Assembly: GCF_000687755.1 (NCBI RefSeq) | Contig: NZ_JHXN01000003.1 | Span: forward strand, 62,001 to 126,000 | Source of the DNA: Taylorella asinigenitalis ATCC 700933 | Lineage (GTDB): Bacteria > Pseudomonadota > Gammaproteobacteria > Burkholderiales > Burkholderiaceae_B | Direction: 5' to 3' | DNA: 64,000 bases | Part shown: one piece after another, positions 9,766-18,438 of the stretch | Numbering within the stretch: the stretch's first letter is position 1 | Layout of the letters: each line of letters opens with the position of its first letter | Made by a program: the position numbers and the translations under genes | The notes under the pieces: generated by a model | Databases searched by the model: none | What the model was told of the DNA's origin: nothing | Seen by the model: only the letters and a program-made list of their open reading frames with translations

Positions 9766-10317
9766 ATGAAGACAGTTGGTGATAAATTAGACCCTTTCAA
9801 AGTAATGGGTGTAAAACCTGGTTTTAATAATCCAGATGAAGACGGCGTTTCTGCTTTCGAAGAAATCACAGAAAGTTCATTTCCAGGCAAATGGAAAGTA
9901 ATCTATTTTTATCCAAAGGATTTCACATTCGTTTGCCCTACAGAGATTGTTGGCTATAACAACTTAGCTAAAGATTTTGAAGATCGCGATGCTGTTCTAA
10001 TGGGCGGTTCTGTGGATAATGAATTCGTTAAGCTTGCTTGGCGTCGTGACCACAGCGACTTAAGCAAACTAGGTCACTATTCATTTTCTGACACAACAGG
10101 CTCTTTACTTGATCAGCTTGGCGTCCGCGAGAAAAATGCTGGTGTTGCTCTTCGTGCAACTTTTATTGTTGACCCAGATAACGTTATTCAACACGTTACA
10201 GTTAACAACTTAAATGTTGGTCGTAGCCCAGAAGAAACACTACGTATTCTCGATGCTCTTCAAACTGAAGAACTCTGCGGATGTAACCGTGCAGCAGGCG
10301 GTGCAACATTATCTTAA
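9766..10317 (+). CDS. ahpC: Alkyl hydroperoxide peroxiredoxin AhpC (AhpD-dependent type)
   Basis: The 183-residue 2-Cys peroxiredoxin has peroxidatic C57 in FTFVCPTEI. Two cysteines lie near the C-terminus in EELCGCNR (C171, C173). This three-cysteine pattern is that of the mycobacterial-type AhpC, recycled by AhpD rather than AhpF, and ahpD follows directly. It reduces organic hydroperoxides, hydrogen peroxide and peroxynitrite in the cytoplasm. An intrinsic terminator separates it from ahpD, so ahpC is probably made in excess. Confidence 0.95.
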   Translation: MKTVGDKLDPFKVMGVKPGFNNPDEDGVSAFEEITESSFPGKWKVIYFYPKDFTFVCPTEIVGYNNLAKDFEDRDAVLMGGSVDNEFVKLAWRRDHSDLSKLGHYSFSDTTGSLLDQLGVREKNAGVALRATFIVDPDNVIQHVTVNNLNVGRSPEETLRILDALQTEELCGCNRAAGGATLS

Positions 10318-10331
10318 TTTAAGAAACTAAG

Positions 10332-10359
10332 AGCCCGACCCAAAAGTCGGGCTTTTTTA
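10332..10359 (+). terminator. Intrinsic terminator between ahpC and ahpD
   Basis: An 8-bp perfect stem, AGCCCGAC / GTCGGGCT (10332-10339 and 10346-10353), has a 6-base loop and is followed by a T run. It lies before the ahpD ribosome-binding site and probably gives partial termination, setting the ahpC:ahpD ratio. Confidence 0.8.
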
Positions 10360-10371
10360 AAGGAAGTCAGT

Positions 10372-10887
10372 ATGGAATTTTTAACTACTTTAAAGGACAA
10401 AATCCCAGATTGGGCAAAAGATGTTCGCTTAAATATCGATGGAACAATGGCTCGTTCAAGCCTATCACCAGTAGAGGTTCAAGGTGTTGCTGTTTCAGCT
10501 GCATATGCTTTGAAAAATAGATATTTGGTTGAGACATTCAAAGAAGGTTTAGAGGAAAGTGAACTTAATGGTGTACTTACCTCTGCATCCTTAATGGGTA
10601 TGAACAACACATATTATCCATTTGCTCATCTAAATGACGAGCTTGCAAATTTACCAGCTAAATTACGCATGAACGCTTACGCAAATAGCGGTGGCATCGA
10701 AAAAGGCCACTTCGAAATTTATGGTTTGGCTGCTTCGATAATCGGTAAATGCGACCACTGCATTAAAGCTCATATTAATGGAGCTAAAGAAGCAGGATAC
10801 ACTACTGAACAAATTCAGGATATCGGCCGCATAACAGCAGTGGTAAATGCTATTGCTGGAGTACTTGCTATAACACAAGCAAACTAA
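10372..10887 (+). CDS. ahpD: Alkyl hydroperoxide reductase AhpD
   Basis: The 171-residue carboxymuconolactone-decarboxylase-fold protein has the redox motif KCDHCIKAH (C127, C130), matching the AhpD CxxC site. AhpD passes electrons from a lipoylated E2 protein to oxidised AhpC (known from mycobacteria). It starts at ATG 10372, preceded by AAAGGAAG. The gene converges on ispF with only 5 bases between the stops and no separate terminator visible. Confidence 0.95.
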   Translation: MEFLTTLKDKIPDWAKDVRLNIDGTMARSSLSPVEVQGVAVSAAYALKNRYLVETFKEGLEESELNGVLTSASLMGMNNTYYPFAHLNDELANLPAKLRMNAYANSGGIEKGHFEIYGLAASIIGKCDHCIKAHINGAKEAGYTTEQIQDIGRITAVVNAIAGVLAITQAN

Positions 10888-10892
10888 TTACC

Positions 10893-11378
10893 CTACAAGT
10901 GGGCTAGTAGCACGCATACGTTTGCTGCTATGCCCTCTTTCCGTCCTAAATATCCCAAGCCCTCATTTGTCTTCGCTTTCACATTAATCTGAGATATCTC
11001 TATCTTCAGGTCTTCGGCAATATTTTCGGCCATAGCTGCGATATAAGGACGCATTTTTGGAGTTTGAGCATGAATCGTTGAGTCGATATTAATAACCCTC
11101 CAACCAGCAGAAACGACTCTCGAGTAGGCCTCTTTTAAAAGCTTACGACTGTTCGCATCCTTAAATTGTGGGTCAGTGTCAGGAAACAAAGTTCCAATGT
11201 CACCTAATGCAGCTGCCCCAAGCAGTGCATCAGTCAATGCATGTAGCAGGACATCCGCATCAGAATGACCCAAAAGACCATGCGTATGAGGAATAGTCAC
11301 ACCCCCAATGATTAATGGACGACCCTCAACTAATGCATGCACATCAAAACCTTGCCCAATTCGTATTGAATTTATCAT
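10893..11378 (-). CDS. ispF: 2-C-methyl-D-erythritol 2,4-cyclodiphosphate synthase
   Basis: The 161-residue product opens with the IspF signature [12 protein letters not shown] (metal ligands Asp and His), followed by [19 protein letters not shown]. The tail [15 protein letters not shown] is also typical. It converts CDP-methylerythritol 2-phosphate to the cyclic diphosphate in the MEP isoprenoid pathway. Its start overlaps the end of ispD by 4 nt, giving a translationally coupled ispD-ispF pair. Confidence 0.97.
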   Translation of the reverse strand: MINSIRIGQGFDVHALVEGRPLIIGGVTIPHTHGLLGHSDADVLLHALTDALLGAAALGDIGTLFPDTDPQFKDANSRKLLKEAYSRVVSAGWRVINIDSTIHAQTPKMRPYIAAMAENIAEDLKIEISQINVKAKTNEGLGYLGRKEGIAANVCVLLAHL

Positions 11379-12088
11379 CTCATCCCCTTCCCTTTGGCAA
11401 TGATTAAGTGTTCCATCATCTCAAAATCTTCCGGCCATGTCACTTTAAAATTAAGTCTACTGCCTTTCACCAACTGCACAGCACCACCTGAAGCCTCAAT
11501 GGCCGATGCCTCATCCGTCACAAGTGAAGAATGCGTGTGCAATGCATCTCTCAGTTCCTTAGCCTTAAACATCTGTGGAGTCTGAGCTTGCCATAAATTT
11601 TCCCGATCTACAGTTGAGGCTACAAGGGACACATCCTCTTGCGATAACTTTATCGTATCGCCTACTGGATAAGCCAAAATCCCACCAATTCCTGTATCAA
11701 GACAAGTATCTATAAGCCTCTGCAAATCCTCATCTTGCAATCCAGGCCTAGCGGCATCATGAACTAAAACCCAGTCACTATCATTAAAATCTATAGCCTC
11801 AAGTGTATTTAAGACAGTATCAGCCCTGTTGGGCCCACCCGTTCTATATAGGTGGCAATGCTCAGGTAACTCTAATTCTTCTGCCCATTCATCACTCTCT
11901 GCTACACCTATATGAATACTTTTGATTAATCGATTTGCATGTAATGTGGCTATAGAATGCATTATCATGGGTAAACTAGCAAGCATCTGATATTGCTTTG
12001 GGATGTTTTCTCCAATGGTGGTAGAAGTAGGATTTTTAATGGCTCTAAGACCAACACCACCAGCAGGAATAATAGCAAAAACAGCCAT
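11375..12088 (-). CDS. ispD: 2-C-methyl-D-erythritol 4-phosphate cytidylyltransferase
   Basis: The 237-residue protein has the nucleotidyltransferase start [12 protein letters not shown], with the catalytic loop PKQY displaced by an insertion of about 6 residues relative to shorter family members. [11 protein letters not shown] and an AQTPQMFK-type segment follow. It makes CDP-ME from MEP and CTP, two steps before IspF. It is divergent from mfd, with a 77-bp gap between them. Two TGGCAATG motifs lie inside the gene. Confidence 0.95.
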   Translation of the reverse strand: MAVFAIIPAGGVGLRAIKNPTSTTIGENIPKQYQMLASLPMIMHSIATLHANRLIKSIHIGVAESDEWAEELELPEHCHLYRTGGPNRADTVLNTLEAIDFNDSDWVLVHDAARPGLQDEDLQRLIDTCLDTGIGGILAYPVGDTIKLSQEDVSLVASTVDRENLWQAQTPQMFKAKELRDALHTHSSLVTDEASAIEASGGAVQLVKGSRLNFKVTWPEDFEMMEHLIIAKGKGMR

Positions 12089-12107
12089 AATTCTATGTGT
12101 AGTTATA

Positions 12108-12136
12108 AATAATCCATAATTATACTAAGCTATAAT
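12108..12136 (+). promoter_or_regulatory. Candidate promoter for mfd
   Basis: The ispD/mfd divergent gap contains a consensus TATAAT at 12131-12136, 30 bases upstream of the GTG start of mfd. The -35 hexamer at the expected distance is poor. Position and -10 match are the only evidence. Confidence 0.3.
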
Positions 12137-12165
12137 AGTAAGCTTTCTAAGAGTTTAATTCATCA

Positions 12166-15100
12166 GTGTCAGCCCTTTCAAATCCCCTTGTATTAAGCAA
12201 TATAAAAGTTCCAGAAAAATTAAAAATCGGGACTCGATTCGACATACCTCACTTTTATGGATCTAGTGATGCATTGTGGGTGAGTGAGTATGCGAGGGAT
12301 AGAGGCGTGTGCATTGCCATCTTTTGTGCAGATCCTCTTGAAGCAAATAGGCTTAGATATGAAATTAAATTATTTGACCCAAAGTTAAATGTACAGCAGT
12401 TTCCGGACTGGGAGACATTGCCATATGATACGTTTTCGCCCCATCATGATTTGATTTCTGAGAGGCTTAAAACTTTAAATTTGCTATATCACAAGAAAGT
12501 AGATGTTCTTTTGATACCGGCTACTACAGCCATTTACAAGCTGGCACCTGCAAGTTTTTTAGGTGCACATTCTTTTTTATTTAAATGCGGGGATAAGGTT
12601 AATGAGCAGGCTTTAACTTCGCAACTTGCTGACGCTAACTACCAGCACGTAACGCAGGTTACGGCTTCAGGTGAATATTCGGTACGAGGCGGGATTATTG
12701 ATATCTTTCCGATGGGCTCGCAATTTCCCTATAGGCTTGATTTATTTGATGATGAAATTGAAGCCATACGCATTTTTGATGTGGATACTCAAAGAAGTAC
12801 AGTACCAGTAACTTCAATTGAGCTATTACCTGGTCGGGAATATCCATTCGATGAGCAAGCACGCAATAATTTTCGCACAAAATTTAGGGAAAAATTTGAG
12901 GGCGATCCTACAAAAGCTATACCATACCGCGATGTGGGCAATGGCATTAATTTCTCGGGCATCGAGTATTATTTGCCTTTGTTTTTTGATACCACTGCGA
13001 CAATATTTGATTATTTGCCTGAGGGTACGATTACGATAACTAAAGGCGATATCAATAAGCAAATAGAAGAGTTTCATGCAGATACGCAGAAACGATATAA
13101 ATTTATTTGGTCGGATCGAGAGAGACCTGTATTGCCACCGCAAGATTTGTTTTTATCGAGCGAGGCATTTTTTAAAGCTTTAAACAAATTTCCACGACTT
13201 CATCTATCTGAGATTGAATCTCCACATGTGCCCATAAGTGAGCCTCCAAAGATATCGGTACGTAAAAGAAGTGCGGAGCCATTTGCTCAACTCTCGTCTT
13301 TATTAAACGCTGATGGGGCCAAGGTTCTTTTATGTGTTGATTCGGCAGGACGACGTGAAATTTTAACGCAACGAATGTATGAGTCTGGGCTTTCCGTTGA
13401 CGTAGTATTTGAAGAGATTAATCTGACTGCGTTCGCTTCGGGTGAAGCGAAGTTTGCGATTGTGGTTGCTCCTTTAAATAGTGGATTTACACTGCAGTCG
13501 TTAGGTGTACATGTACTGACGGAAAATGACCTGTTTCCAGATACGGCGGCATTGCCACGAAGTAAGAGAAAACGTGAAAAGCATACTGATGTGGATGCGA
13601 TGGTGCGCGATCTATCTGAAATTCAGGTGGGTGATCCGATTGTGCACGCTCAGCACGGTATAGGGCGTTATCAGGGGCTTGTGCATCTTGAGGTAAATAA
13701 TGAAACGGTCGAGATGCTGCAGATTAATTATGAGGGCGACACGAAATTATATGTGCCTGTATCGCATCTGCATGTGATATCAAGATATTCTGGTAGCGAT
13801 CCAGAATCCGCACCACTACATCGTCTTGGTTCGGGTCAATGGGAGAAAGCATGCAAAAAAGCTGCGAAGCAGGTTCGCGATACGGCAGCTGAGTTATTAA
13901 ATTTATATGCTTTGCGTGCAATGCGCGAGGGTTATAAATTTAAGATTCCGATGGAAGAATATCAACAATTTGCAGATGGCTTTGGGTTTGAAGAAACGCC
14001 TGATCAAAAGCTAGCAATTGAGGCAGTGCTTGAGGATATGGCTAGTGATAAGCCTATGGATAGGCTTGTTTGCGGTGATGTAGGATTCGGTAAGACGGAA
14101 GTTGCATTGCGTGCAGCATTTGTTGCGGTCGCTAATTCAAAGCAAGTCGTTTTGTTATGCCCCACAACATTGCTTGCAGAACAGCATGCACAAACGTTTA
14201 TCGATAGATTTGCGGATTGGCCAGTGAAAGTGGCGTTATTGTCACGATTTAGGACGGGTAAGGAATTGTCGCAAACGATCGCAGGCTGTGCAGATGGTAC
14301 GGTTGATATCGTTATTGGAACGCATAAAGTACTATCTAATAAGGTTAAATTCAAAAGCCTCGGTTTAATTATTATTGATGAAGAGCATCGCTTTGGAGTC
14401 AGGCAAAAAGAGGCTCTCAAGGCTCTGAGGGCTGAAGTTGATATATTGACACTAACCGCTACCCCTATTCCGCGAACATTAAGTATGTCGCTTGAGGGGA
14501 TACGCGATTTATCTATCATTGCCACCGCACCGCAAAAACGCTTGGCCATAAAAACGTTCGTGCGACGGGAAGATAAGGGCACGATACGCGAGGCAGTGCT
14601 GCGTGAATTAAAGCGTGGCGGGCAACTTTATTTTCTACACAATGAGGTAGATACGATTGCAAATCGAAAAGCGATGCTTGAGGAATTATTGCCAGAAGCT
14701 AGGATTGGTGTGGCTCACGGGCAAATGAGTGAGCGAGAACTTGAGGCGGTGATGAAGGATTTTTATCATCAGCGCATTAATCTTTTGCTATGCACCACGA
14801 TTATAGAAACGGGTATCGATGTGCCTACGGCGAATACGATCATTATCAACCGAGCCGATAAACTGGGGCTTGCTCAACTGCATCAGCTGCGTGGACGCGT
14901 GGGGCGTTCGCATCATCAAGCCTACGCATATATGCTTACTCCTGGAGATGAGGCTATTACGCGGCAAGCAAGAATGCGACTTGAAGCGATACAGGCGATG
15001 GAAGATCTTGGCTCTGGATTTTTCTTGGCTATGCACGATTTGGAGATACGTGGAACGGGTGAAGTTTTGGGCGAACAACAATCTGGAAATATTCATGAAG

Positions 15101-15642
15101 TGGGATTTACGCTTTATGCGGATATGTTGAATAAGACGATGGATGCTTTGAAAAATGGGCGTGAACCTGATCTTGAGTCACCGTTTGATTTAGGTACTGA
15201 AATTAATTTGCATGCTTCGGCTCGGTTGCCTGAAGACTATTGTCCCGATGTGCATATGCGCCTACAGATTTATAAACGGCTTGCATTGCAGAAAACCGAG
15301 GGCGATATTATCGATATGCAGGCGGAGTTGGTAGATAGATTTGGGCCGATACCATTGCCAGCGAAACTGCTTATACATTCGCATAGATTGAGGATCTTGG
15401 CCGAGAGACTTGCAATAAAGAAAGTGGATGTGGGCGAGGGCATTGCCACCCTGCACTTTGATGTGAGTCAGGACATTATTGATCCAGCACTGATTATCGA
15501 GCTGATTCAGAAAAATCGAAATATCAGGCTGCAAGGGCCGACTAAGCTTCGCATCGAATTTGAGAGCGAGCTTGAAATCGAGAAACGAATTCAAATGGTG
15601 CGAGAGCTGATTTTATATTTAACGCCGAAGGAGATTACGTGA
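12166..15642 (+). CDS. mfd: Transcription-repair coupling factor Mfd
   Basis: The 1158-residue protein is full length for the family. It has an N-terminal UvrB-like region, then the RNA-polymerase-interaction module IVHAQHGIGRYQGL (about 490-505). The RecG-like motor carries Walker A GDVGFGKTEVALRA (about 640), Walker B DEEHRFGVRQKE (about 737) and LTATPIPRTLSMSL. A C-terminal TRCF domain follows. Mfd displaces stalled RNA polymerase and recruits UvrA. The start is GTG at 12166. Six CATTGCCA motifs and one GGGCAATG variant lie in the gene, more than in any other. The stop overlaps serB by 4 nt. Confidence 0.97.
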   Translation: MSALSNPLVLSNIKVPEKLKIGTRFDIPHFYGSSDALWVSEYARDRGVCIAIFCADPLEANRLRYEIKLFDPKLNVQQFPDWETLPYDTFSPHHDLISERLKTLNLLYHKKVDVLLIPATTAIYKLAPASFLGAHSFLFKCGDKVNEQALTSQLADANYQHVTQVTASGEYSVRGGIIDIFPMGSQFPYRLDLFDDEIEAIRIFDVDTQRSTVPVTSIELLPGREYPFDEQARNNFRTKFREKFEGDPTKAIPYRDVGNGINFSGIEYYLPLFFDTTATIFDYLPEGTITITKGDINKQIEEFHADTQKRYKFIWSDRERPVLPPQDLFLSSEAFFKALNKFPRLHLSEIESPHVPISEPPKISVRKRSAEPFAQLSSLLNADGAKVLLCVDSAGRREILTQRMYESGLSVDVVFEEINLTAFASGEAKFAIVVAPLNSGFTLQSLGVHVLTENDLFPDTAALPRSKRKREKHTDVDAMVRDLSEIQVGDPIVHAQHGIGRYQGLVHLEVNNETVEMLQINYEGDTKLYVPVSHLHVISRYSGSDPESAPLHRLGSGQWEKACKKAAKQVRDTAAELLNLYALRAMREGYKFKIPMEEYQQFADGFGFEETPDQKLAIEAVLEDMASDKPMDRLVCGDVGFGKTEVALRAAFVAVANSKQVVLLCPTTLLAEQHAQTFIDRFADWPVKVALLSRFRTGKELSQTIAGCADGTVDIVIGTHKVLSNKVKFKSLGLIIIDEEHRFGVRQKEALKALRAEVDILTLTATPIPRTLSMSLEGIRDLSIIATAPQKRLAIKTFVRREDKGTIREAVLRELKRGGQLYFLHNEVDTIANRKAMLEELLPEARIGVAHGQMSERELEAVMKDFYHQRINLLLCTTIIETGIDVPTANTIIINRADKLGLAQLHQLRGRVGRSHHQAYAYMLTPGDEAITRQARMRLEAIQAMEDLGSGFFLAMHDLEIRGTGEVLGEQQSGNIHEVGFTLYADMLNKTMDALKNGREPDLESPFDLGTEINLHASARLPEDYCPDVHMRLQIYKRLALQKTEGDIIDMQAELVDRFGPIPLPAKLLIHSHRLRILAERLAIKKVDVGEGIATLHFDVSQDIIDPALIIELIQKNRNIRLQGPTKLRIEFESELEIEKRIQMVRELILYLTPKEIT

Positions 15643-16403
15643 AGAGCTTTATTTTGAGGGATTTGCAAGGATATGGGTCTCTGTCTGAGGCGAAGGCTGC
15701 GGCTGCGGCTGAGTCTATGAACTTTGCGTATTTACCCCAGGGAAAGCAGTCATGGACGGATATTAAATTATTAGCCATGGATATGGATTCCACTCTTATT
15801 AATATTGAATGTATCGATGAGATTGCCTCTGTAGCTGGACGTGGGGATGCGATTGCTCAAATAACTGAGGCAACCATGCGAGGCGAGATTCGTGATTTTA
15901 AGGAGAGTTTACGTAGACGTGTAGGTATGCTCAAAGGGGTGCATCGTGATGTGCTTTATGAGGTGCTTGATAAACGGCTTAGGCTTAATGTGGGTGCATT
16001 GGAACTCTTGAAAACTGCTCAGGACGCGGGTGTACATACTTTATTGGTCTCAGGTGGGTTTACTTTTTTTACTTCTGCCCTACAGGAGCGGTTAGGGTTG
16101 TCAGAGGTTCATTCCAATGAATTGGAGTTCGATTCAGAGGGTTATATGACGGGTGAGGTTCTGTGTGATATTGTTGATGGAGCCGCTAAAGCTCGATACT
16201 TTATTGAGGCACGCGAAAAATTGGGAGCTTCTCGCAATCAATGCATTGCGATGGGTGATGGGTCAAATGATCTACTTATGATGAGAGAAGCTTACTATGC
16301 CGTAGCATTTCATGCGAAACCTGCGGTGCAACACTCAGATGATGTGAATTGCTGCATAAATTTCGGCGGATTAGATGCTGTGTTGGATTGGGTTGAAAGA
16401 TAG
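15639..16403 (+). CDS. serB: Phosphoserine phosphatase
   Basis: The 254-residue HAD-family enzyme has nucleophile motif AMDMDSTLINIECIDE (about 46-61), LLVSGGFTFF, and AMGDGSNDLLMM as motif III. It catalyses the last step of serine synthesis. The N-terminal segment is short (about 40 residues), so there is no full ACT domain as in E. coli SerB. The start is GTG at 15639, inside the mfd stop. It converges with the nuo operon tail (17-bp gap). A small GGACA/TGTCC hairpin in that gap is too short to call a terminator. Confidence 0.93.
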   Translation: MKSFILRDLQGYGSLSEAKAAAAAESMNFAYLPQGKQSWTDIKLLAMDMDSTLINIECIDEIASVAGRGDAIAQITEATMRGEIRDFKESLRRRVGMLKGVHRDVLYEVLDKRLRLNVGALELLKTAQDAGVHTLLVSGGFTFFTSALQERLGLSEVHSNELEFDSEGYMTGEVLCDIVDGAAKARYFIEAREKLGASRNQCIAMGDGSNDLLMMREAYYAVAFHAKPAVQHSDDVNCCINFGGLDAVLDWVER

Positions 16404-16420
16404 GGGTGGACAAATATGTC

Positions 16421-16939
16421 CTACACTTCGTACAACTTATGTTTAGGTAGATGTGGGTGATTCATTAGATGACGCCATACAAATCCAGGAAAAGCCATAA
16501 CAAAAAAGATGCAAGCTCCTACAGCGTAAAACTGCCAGTTTTGACTAACTTGATTTGAAAAATAGCCCTCAATAAAAAAGCCAATTGCTCCCACGAAAAG
16601 CATAAGAAAGATAATTTCGAAAAAATTTAAAAATATATTTTTAAATTGAATATGTTTTCTTGTGGCAATGCCTGGTATTACAAAGCACGCAACCATAATC
16701 GCAATACCTGCTAATTTATAAGGCTTATCTAGAAGAACGTTTGAGGCCATATAAGCCCCTGCCCCAAACGCAAGCAACCACAATACAAATCTTAAGAAAT
16801 AAAATACTGAAGATTTTGATGTAGGCTCATTAGAGAGCCTCATAGGCAAAAATATAAACATCCTTTCTGTAAAGAATGGCATATTTGCACATACTAGAGC
16901 TATGGCCAATATTAGCCAAATTGTATAACTAGGGTACAT
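16421..16939 (-). CDS. DUF2818-family membrane protein at the end of the nuo operon
   Basis: The 172-residue protein has about five membrane segments. The start (YTIWLILAIALVCANMPF) and end (WQFYAVGACIFFVMAFPGFV) match the DUF2818 family that follows nuoN in Burkholderiales. It is longer than the usual size of about 100 residues: an extra stretch of about 60 residues (about 45-105) with membrane segments sits in the middle. It starts 3 bases after nuoN. Function is unknown; position suggests a role in complex I assembly or stability (inference). Confidence 0.8.
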   Translation of the reverse strand: MYPSYTIWLILAIALVCANMPFFTERMFIFLPMRLSNEPTSKSSVFYFLRFVLWLLAFGAGAYMASNVLLDKPYKLAGIAIMVACFVIPGIATRKHIQFKNIFLNFFEIIFLMLFVGAIGFFIEGYFSNQVSQNWQFYAVGACIFFVMAFPGFVWRHLMNHPHLPKHKLYEV

Positions 16940-16942
16940 CTA

Positions 16943-18427
16943 TTAATTAGCGAACTTTAGGGATTGATCTATAACTTGAACGCATAAACTAACAAGCCAG
17001 CCAGGCATTATTCCAAGCAACACAATTAGTGTGGAATTAACTGCAAATATTCCATATCCTGCAGTACTCACAGGAGCTAGAGGAACGGCTGCTGCTGGAG
17101 GCTCATCAAAATACATAGTCTTAACAACTCGTAAATAATAGAATGCTCCTATTAAAGAGAATATAACGGCAATTATTGTTAAGGTCACATATCCAGCTGA
17201 TAGAGCTGCTTGTAGTACAACTAATTTAGAATAAAATCCTACCAACGGTGGTATACCAGCTAGCGAGAACATCATAAGCAAAATTGCAAAAGCAAGTAAA
17301 GGACAACGCTTATTCAAGCCAGCTAAATCGCTAATTTCATCTGCTTCAAATCCACGATTGCTCATAAATAAAATAGCACCGAAAGTAGCTAAAGTCGTTA
17401 ATACATATATAACGATATAAAACAAAGCAGAACCATATGCACCAGAATTTAATTGTTCGTCTGCAACACCTGAAAGTAAGCCAAGCAACACAAAACCAAT
17501 ATGTGAAATAGTTGAATAAGCAAGCATGCGCTTAAAGTTAGTCTGCATAATTGCCGTGAGATTTCCGACAACCAGTGAAAGAACAGCCATAATAACTAAC
17601 ATAGGCTGCCATACTTCCTGAAGAGAATGCATACCCTCTATGAGCAGGCGCATTGCCATAGCGAAAGCAGCTAATTTAGGAGCAGATGCTATAGTCAATG
17701 TCACAATGGTAGGAGCCCCGCTATACACATCAGGTAACCACATATGGAACGGTACTGCACCAAGTTTAAATGCAATACCAGCAACCACGAACACTAGTCC
17801 TAGATAAAAAGCCATCGGGTGGTATTCTCCACTAGCAAGCACGGATGCAATTTGTGATAGGCCTAAACCATGAACAGCACCATATATAAGCGAAATACCA
17901 TAAAGCATGAAACCTGATGCAAGGGAACCGAGCACGTAATATTTCATAGCAGATTCAATGCTCGATAAGCTATCACGACGTACGGCAACCAAGGCATATA
18001 GAGATAAAGACATAAGCTCAAGCCCTAGGTAAATCGTAAGCATGCTTGAAGCTGAAATCATTACAAATTGACCAAGAAGTGCAAATAAGGCAAGAGAATA
18101 GAACTCACCACCTTTGACCATATGACGCTCTACCAGATATCTACGGCCGTATACCAAAGTAACGGCTACAGCGATGATCGAGCATACTTTAAGAAAATGT
18201 GCGAATGAATCCACGATAAAGGTGTCGTAAAAGGTATGCCCTACAACCCCTTGAGTCCACTGAACAAGCGTAATGATTAGAGTTATAGCCAATGTACCCA
18301 ATGATAGAAAATAACTAGTCACACTATCAACTGAACGTAAAAAGGCATCACCTAAGAGAATCAGAATTGCAAATATGCATAGAATGATCTCAGGAAGCGC
18401 AAGAATATAGTTAAATTGATTTTCCAT
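16943..18427 (-). CDS. nuoN: NADH-quinone oxidoreductase subunit N
   Basis: The 494-residue, 13-14 TM protein is an antiporter-like proton-pumping subunit of the complex I membrane arm. Family features include the Lys-bearing segment AFKLGAVPFHMWLPDVY and MLAYSTISHIGFVLLG. It sits between nuoM and the DUF2818 gene in the usual operon order. One TGGCAATG lies in the reverse orientation relative to most. Confidence 0.97.
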   Translation of the reverse strand: MENQFNYILALPEIILCIFAILILLGDAFLRSVDSVTSYFLSLGTLAITLIITLVQWTQGVVGHTFYDTFIVDSFAHFLKVCSIIAVAVTLVYGRRYLVERHMVKGGEFYSLALFALLGQFVMISASSMLTIYLGLELMSLSLYALVAVRRDSLSSIESAMKYYVLGSLASGFMLYGISLIYGAVHGLGLSQIASVLASGEYHPMAFYLGLVFVVAGIAFKLGAVPFHMWLPDVYSGAPTIVTLTIASAPKLAAFAMAMRLLIEGMHSLQEVWQPMLVIMAVLSLVVGNLTAIMQTNFKRMLAYSTISHIGFVLLGLLSGVADEQLNSGAYGSALFYIVIYVLTTLATFGAILFMSNRGFEADEISDLAGLNKRCPLLAFAILLMMFSLAGIPPLVGFYSKLVVLQAALSAGYVTLTIIAVIFSLIGAFYYLRVVKTMYFDEPPAAAVPLAPVSTAGYGIFAVNSTLIVLLGIMPGWLVSLCVQVIDQSLKFAN

Positions 18428-18438
18428 TCTCTTAGCCT

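Noticed and set aside
14004-14582. Long antisense open frame within mfd (192 codons)
   Set aside because: It is a shadow of the mfd frame, with no ribosome-binding site and no recognisable protein features.
16403-16421. Terminator between serB and the nuo operon tail
   Set aside because: The only hairpin (GGACA/TGTCC) is 5 bp and lacks a T run.
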